Assembly: GCA_023424235.1 (NCBI GenBank)
Contig: JAFAEB010000325.1
Location: 1-8,368 of the forward strand
Length of the DNA: 8,368 bases
Direction: 5' to 3'
DNA from: Bacillota bacterium
GTDB lineage: Bacteria; Bacillota; Clostridia; Lachnospirales; Lachnospiraceae
Shown: positions 7,561 through 8,368 of the stretch, one piece after another
Layout of the letters: every line of letters starts with the position of its first letter
Numbering within the stretch: position 1 is the first letter of the stretch
Position numbers and translations under genes: made by a program
Notes under the pieces: model-generated
What the model was told of the DNA's origin: nothing
What the model saw: the letters and a program-made list of their open reading frames with translations, nothing else
Database searches by the model: none

Positions 7561-7600
7561 AAACATTCATGTAAGACCTTATAATGACCTTTAAACTTCA

Positions 7601-7999
7601 TTATTTTTTCTTATCGTTCTTTCCAGCATTATCACTTATGTAGTTAATTGTATTAATAATTCCAGTTATTTTCATCTCATCATTTTGAAAATAGGATATC
7701 CCTAGGTTTTTTCCTTCTATATGAACCCTACCAATCTTTGTTAAGACTTTAATTAATCTATCATTATATTCCAATATTCCTTTGTAATTTTCAATACATA
7801 CTTCGTTTCGACCTAGTGCAGTAATGATTGGGGCACCTGCTAACATATCTGAAGGCAATTTTAATTTACTGGATAAAGTTTCTAAATAAGTTATTCTCGT
7901 AGCATCTTCTTCTTTTTTTGTTTTACTAATATTATCATAAATCTCTTTATTCGACTTTTCTTTAAACTTCTTATGATGGGATTTTATTTTTTTATTCAT
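7601..7999 (-). CDS. yqfC: Sporulation protein YqfC (YabP/YqfC family)
   Basis: A 132-residue small protein of the YabP/YqfC family. The core is at about 45-120: KLKLPSDMLAGAP, then ITALGRNEVCIENYKGILEY, a strand-rich part (LTKIGRVHIEGKNLGI) and the EMKITGIINTINY strand. This is the family's usual series of beta strands, with the LP...G.P and EN.KG.L..Y signatures. It carries an unusually basic, lysine-rich N-terminus of about 40 residues before the core, and a lysine-rich end. There is no membrane segment. In B. subtilis yqfC is sigma-E-dependent and is paired with yqfD, as here. I place the start at ATG 7999; the longer GTG start at 8008 overlaps the GGAG ribosome binding site and is unlikely to be used. 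Confidence 0.9.
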   Translation of the reverse strand: MNKKIKSHHKKFKEKSNKEIYDNISKTKKEEDATRITYLETLSSKLKLPSDMLAGAPIITALGRNEVCIENYKGILEYNDRLIKVLTKIGRVHIEGKNLGISYFQNDEMKITGIINTINYISDNAGKNDKKK

Positions 8000-8007
8000 C
8001 CATACCA

Positions 8008-8011
8008 CTCC
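8008..8011 (-). promoter_or_regulatory. Shine-Dalgarno that fixes the yqfC start
   Basis: GGAG followed by 8 nt (TGGTATGG) and then ATG at 7999. The competing GTG start of the longest frame uses the final G of this same GGAG, so it cannot have this site upstream of it. Confidence 0.65.
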
Positions 8012-8026
8012 ATACTATTTGGTACT

Positions 8027-8062
8027 ATTATAGAATATATGGTAAAATTCCATGTCCTATGC
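8027..8062 (-). promoter_or_regulatory. Candidate overlapping promoters for the yqfC operon
   Basis: Two possible minus-strand signals lie in the rpsU-yqfC spacer. One is a perfect TATAAT -10 (8027-8032) without a convincing -35 box, which could serve vegetative sigma-A. The other is a sigma-E-like pair, GCATA (8058-8062) and CATATATT (8034-8041), with 16 nt between ATA and CATA. That is close to the B. subtilis sigma-E consensus and fits the known sigma-E control of yqfC/yqfD. Each was found by eye in AT-rich DNA, so either may be chance. A vegetative promoter is expected somewhere upstream of phoH and ybeY. Confidence 0.35.
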
Positions 8063-8156
8063 ATAAAGTATGAATTGTTCTAAATGAATTCTTTGAAGCT
8101 TTTATTATATAGAACTAAGAGTCTTTTTATTTCATAGGACGTAATTTCATAAGATA

Positions 8157-8192
8157 TTAAAAAAACCCTTGAATCATTCGATTCAAGGGTTT
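8157..8192 (-). terminator. Intrinsic terminator of rpsU
   Basis: On the minus strand, AAACCCTTGAATC, a four-base loop (GAAT) and GATTCAAGGGTTT make a perfect 13-bp stem (8163-8192), followed directly by a run of T. On the plus strand the bases after the stem (ACTTTGG) form no T-run, so the terminator is directed at transcripts leaving rpsU. It lies about 20 nt past the rpsU stop and separates rpsU from the yqfC unit. Confidence 0.93.
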
Positions 8193-8211
8193 ACTTTGGT
8201 AGACTTTACTC

Positions 8212-8368
8212 TTATTTAAATTTACGTTTACGAGCTGCTTCAGACTTTTTCTTACGTCTTACGCTTGGCTTCTCATAATGCTCTCTTTTACGGATTTCTT
8301 GCTGAATGCCTGCCTTCGCACAGTTTCTCTTAAATCGACGTAGAGCACTATCTAAAGTCTCATTATCT
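8212..8368 (-). CDS. rpsU: 30S ribosomal protein bS21, N-terminus missing
   Basis: The last 51 residues of bS21, a small-subunit protein bound near the anti-Shine-Dalgarno end of 16S rRNA. The visible part has the family's order: ETLDSALRRFKRNCAKAG, then QQEIRKREHYEKPSVRRKKK and a basic end (SEAARKRKFK) before TAA. The usual length is about 57-60 residues, so only some 6-8 N-terminal residues lie outside the window, together with the promoter and ribosome binding site. A terminator follows directly, so it is probably not co-transcribed with yqfC. rpsU upstream of a yqfC-yqfD-phoH run is a familiar arrangement in Firmicutes, although yqeY, which follows rpsU in B. subtilis, is absent here. Confidence 0.97.
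   Translation of the reverse strand, partial: DNETLDSALRRFKRNCAKAGIQQEIRKREHYEKPSVRRKKKSEAARKRKFK

Noticed and set aside
7561..7600. AAGGTC direct repeats (AAGGTCATTATAAGGTC on the minus strand) in the yqfC-yqfD spacer, as an operator or terminator.
   Set aside because: The repeat is only six bases long, forms no stable hairpin, and has no T-run.
8065..8072. CATACTTT as a further sigma-E -10 element upstream of yqfC.
   Set aside because: No acceptable -35 element lies at the proper distance, and the candidate nearer the gene fits better.

Overview
The window reads as a chromosomal segment of an AT-rich, endospore-forming member of the Clostridia, most likely in or near the Lachnospiraceae (Lachnoclostridium phytofermentans-like). 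This is inferred from the base composition, strong GGAGG-type ribosome binding sites, a TTG start, the YqfC/YqfD sporulation pair, and the gene order rpsU ... yqfC-yqfD-phoH-(HD protein)-ybeY. It is not based on any database match. Every gene I can support lies on the minus strand, so transcription runs from high to low coordinates.

Layout in transcription order: (1) 8368-8212, the 3' end of rpsU (ribosomal protein bS21), closed by a strong intrinsic terminator at 8157-8192. (2) A 160-bp spacer carrying candidate promoters for the next unit. (3) A tightly packed run: yqfC (7999-7601), yqfD (7548-6307), phoH (6332-5268, overlapping yqfD by 26 nt), a seven-helix membrane protein with a degenerate PgpH-type HD domain (5231-3813), ybeY (3794-3297), a DUF3048 (YerB-like) lipoprotein (3276-2161), and a MurJ/SpoVB/YtgP-type flippase (2123-495). 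(4) After a 55-bp spacer with a weak candidate promoter, the N-terminal part of a membrane-anchored protein with a BofC-C-terminal-like segment, starting at TTG and running off the window at base 1. No terminator is visible between yqfC and base 1, so these genes may be co-transcribed.

Functionally the window mixes translation and RNA maturation (bS21, YbeY, PhoH), sporulation membrane proteins (YqfC, YqfD), envelope biogenesis (flippase, lipoprotein), and what looks like a relic or repurposed c-di-AMP phosphodiesterase. In Bacillus subtilis the corresponding cluster continues phoH-yqfF(pgpH)-ybeY-dgkA-cdd-era. Here the pgpH slot holds a shortened protein that has lost almost all metal ligands, and dgkA/cdd/era do not follow ybeY within the window.

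Sequence context moves three start codons inward. For ybeY, yqfD and yqfC the Shine-Dalgarno sequence lies inside, or overlaps, the first codons of the longest reading frame, so the real start is 3-6 codons downstream. I see no mobile element, CRISPR array, tRNA, or new multi-gene defence or biosynthetic system. The HD-domain protein is the one item that clearly departs from its family.
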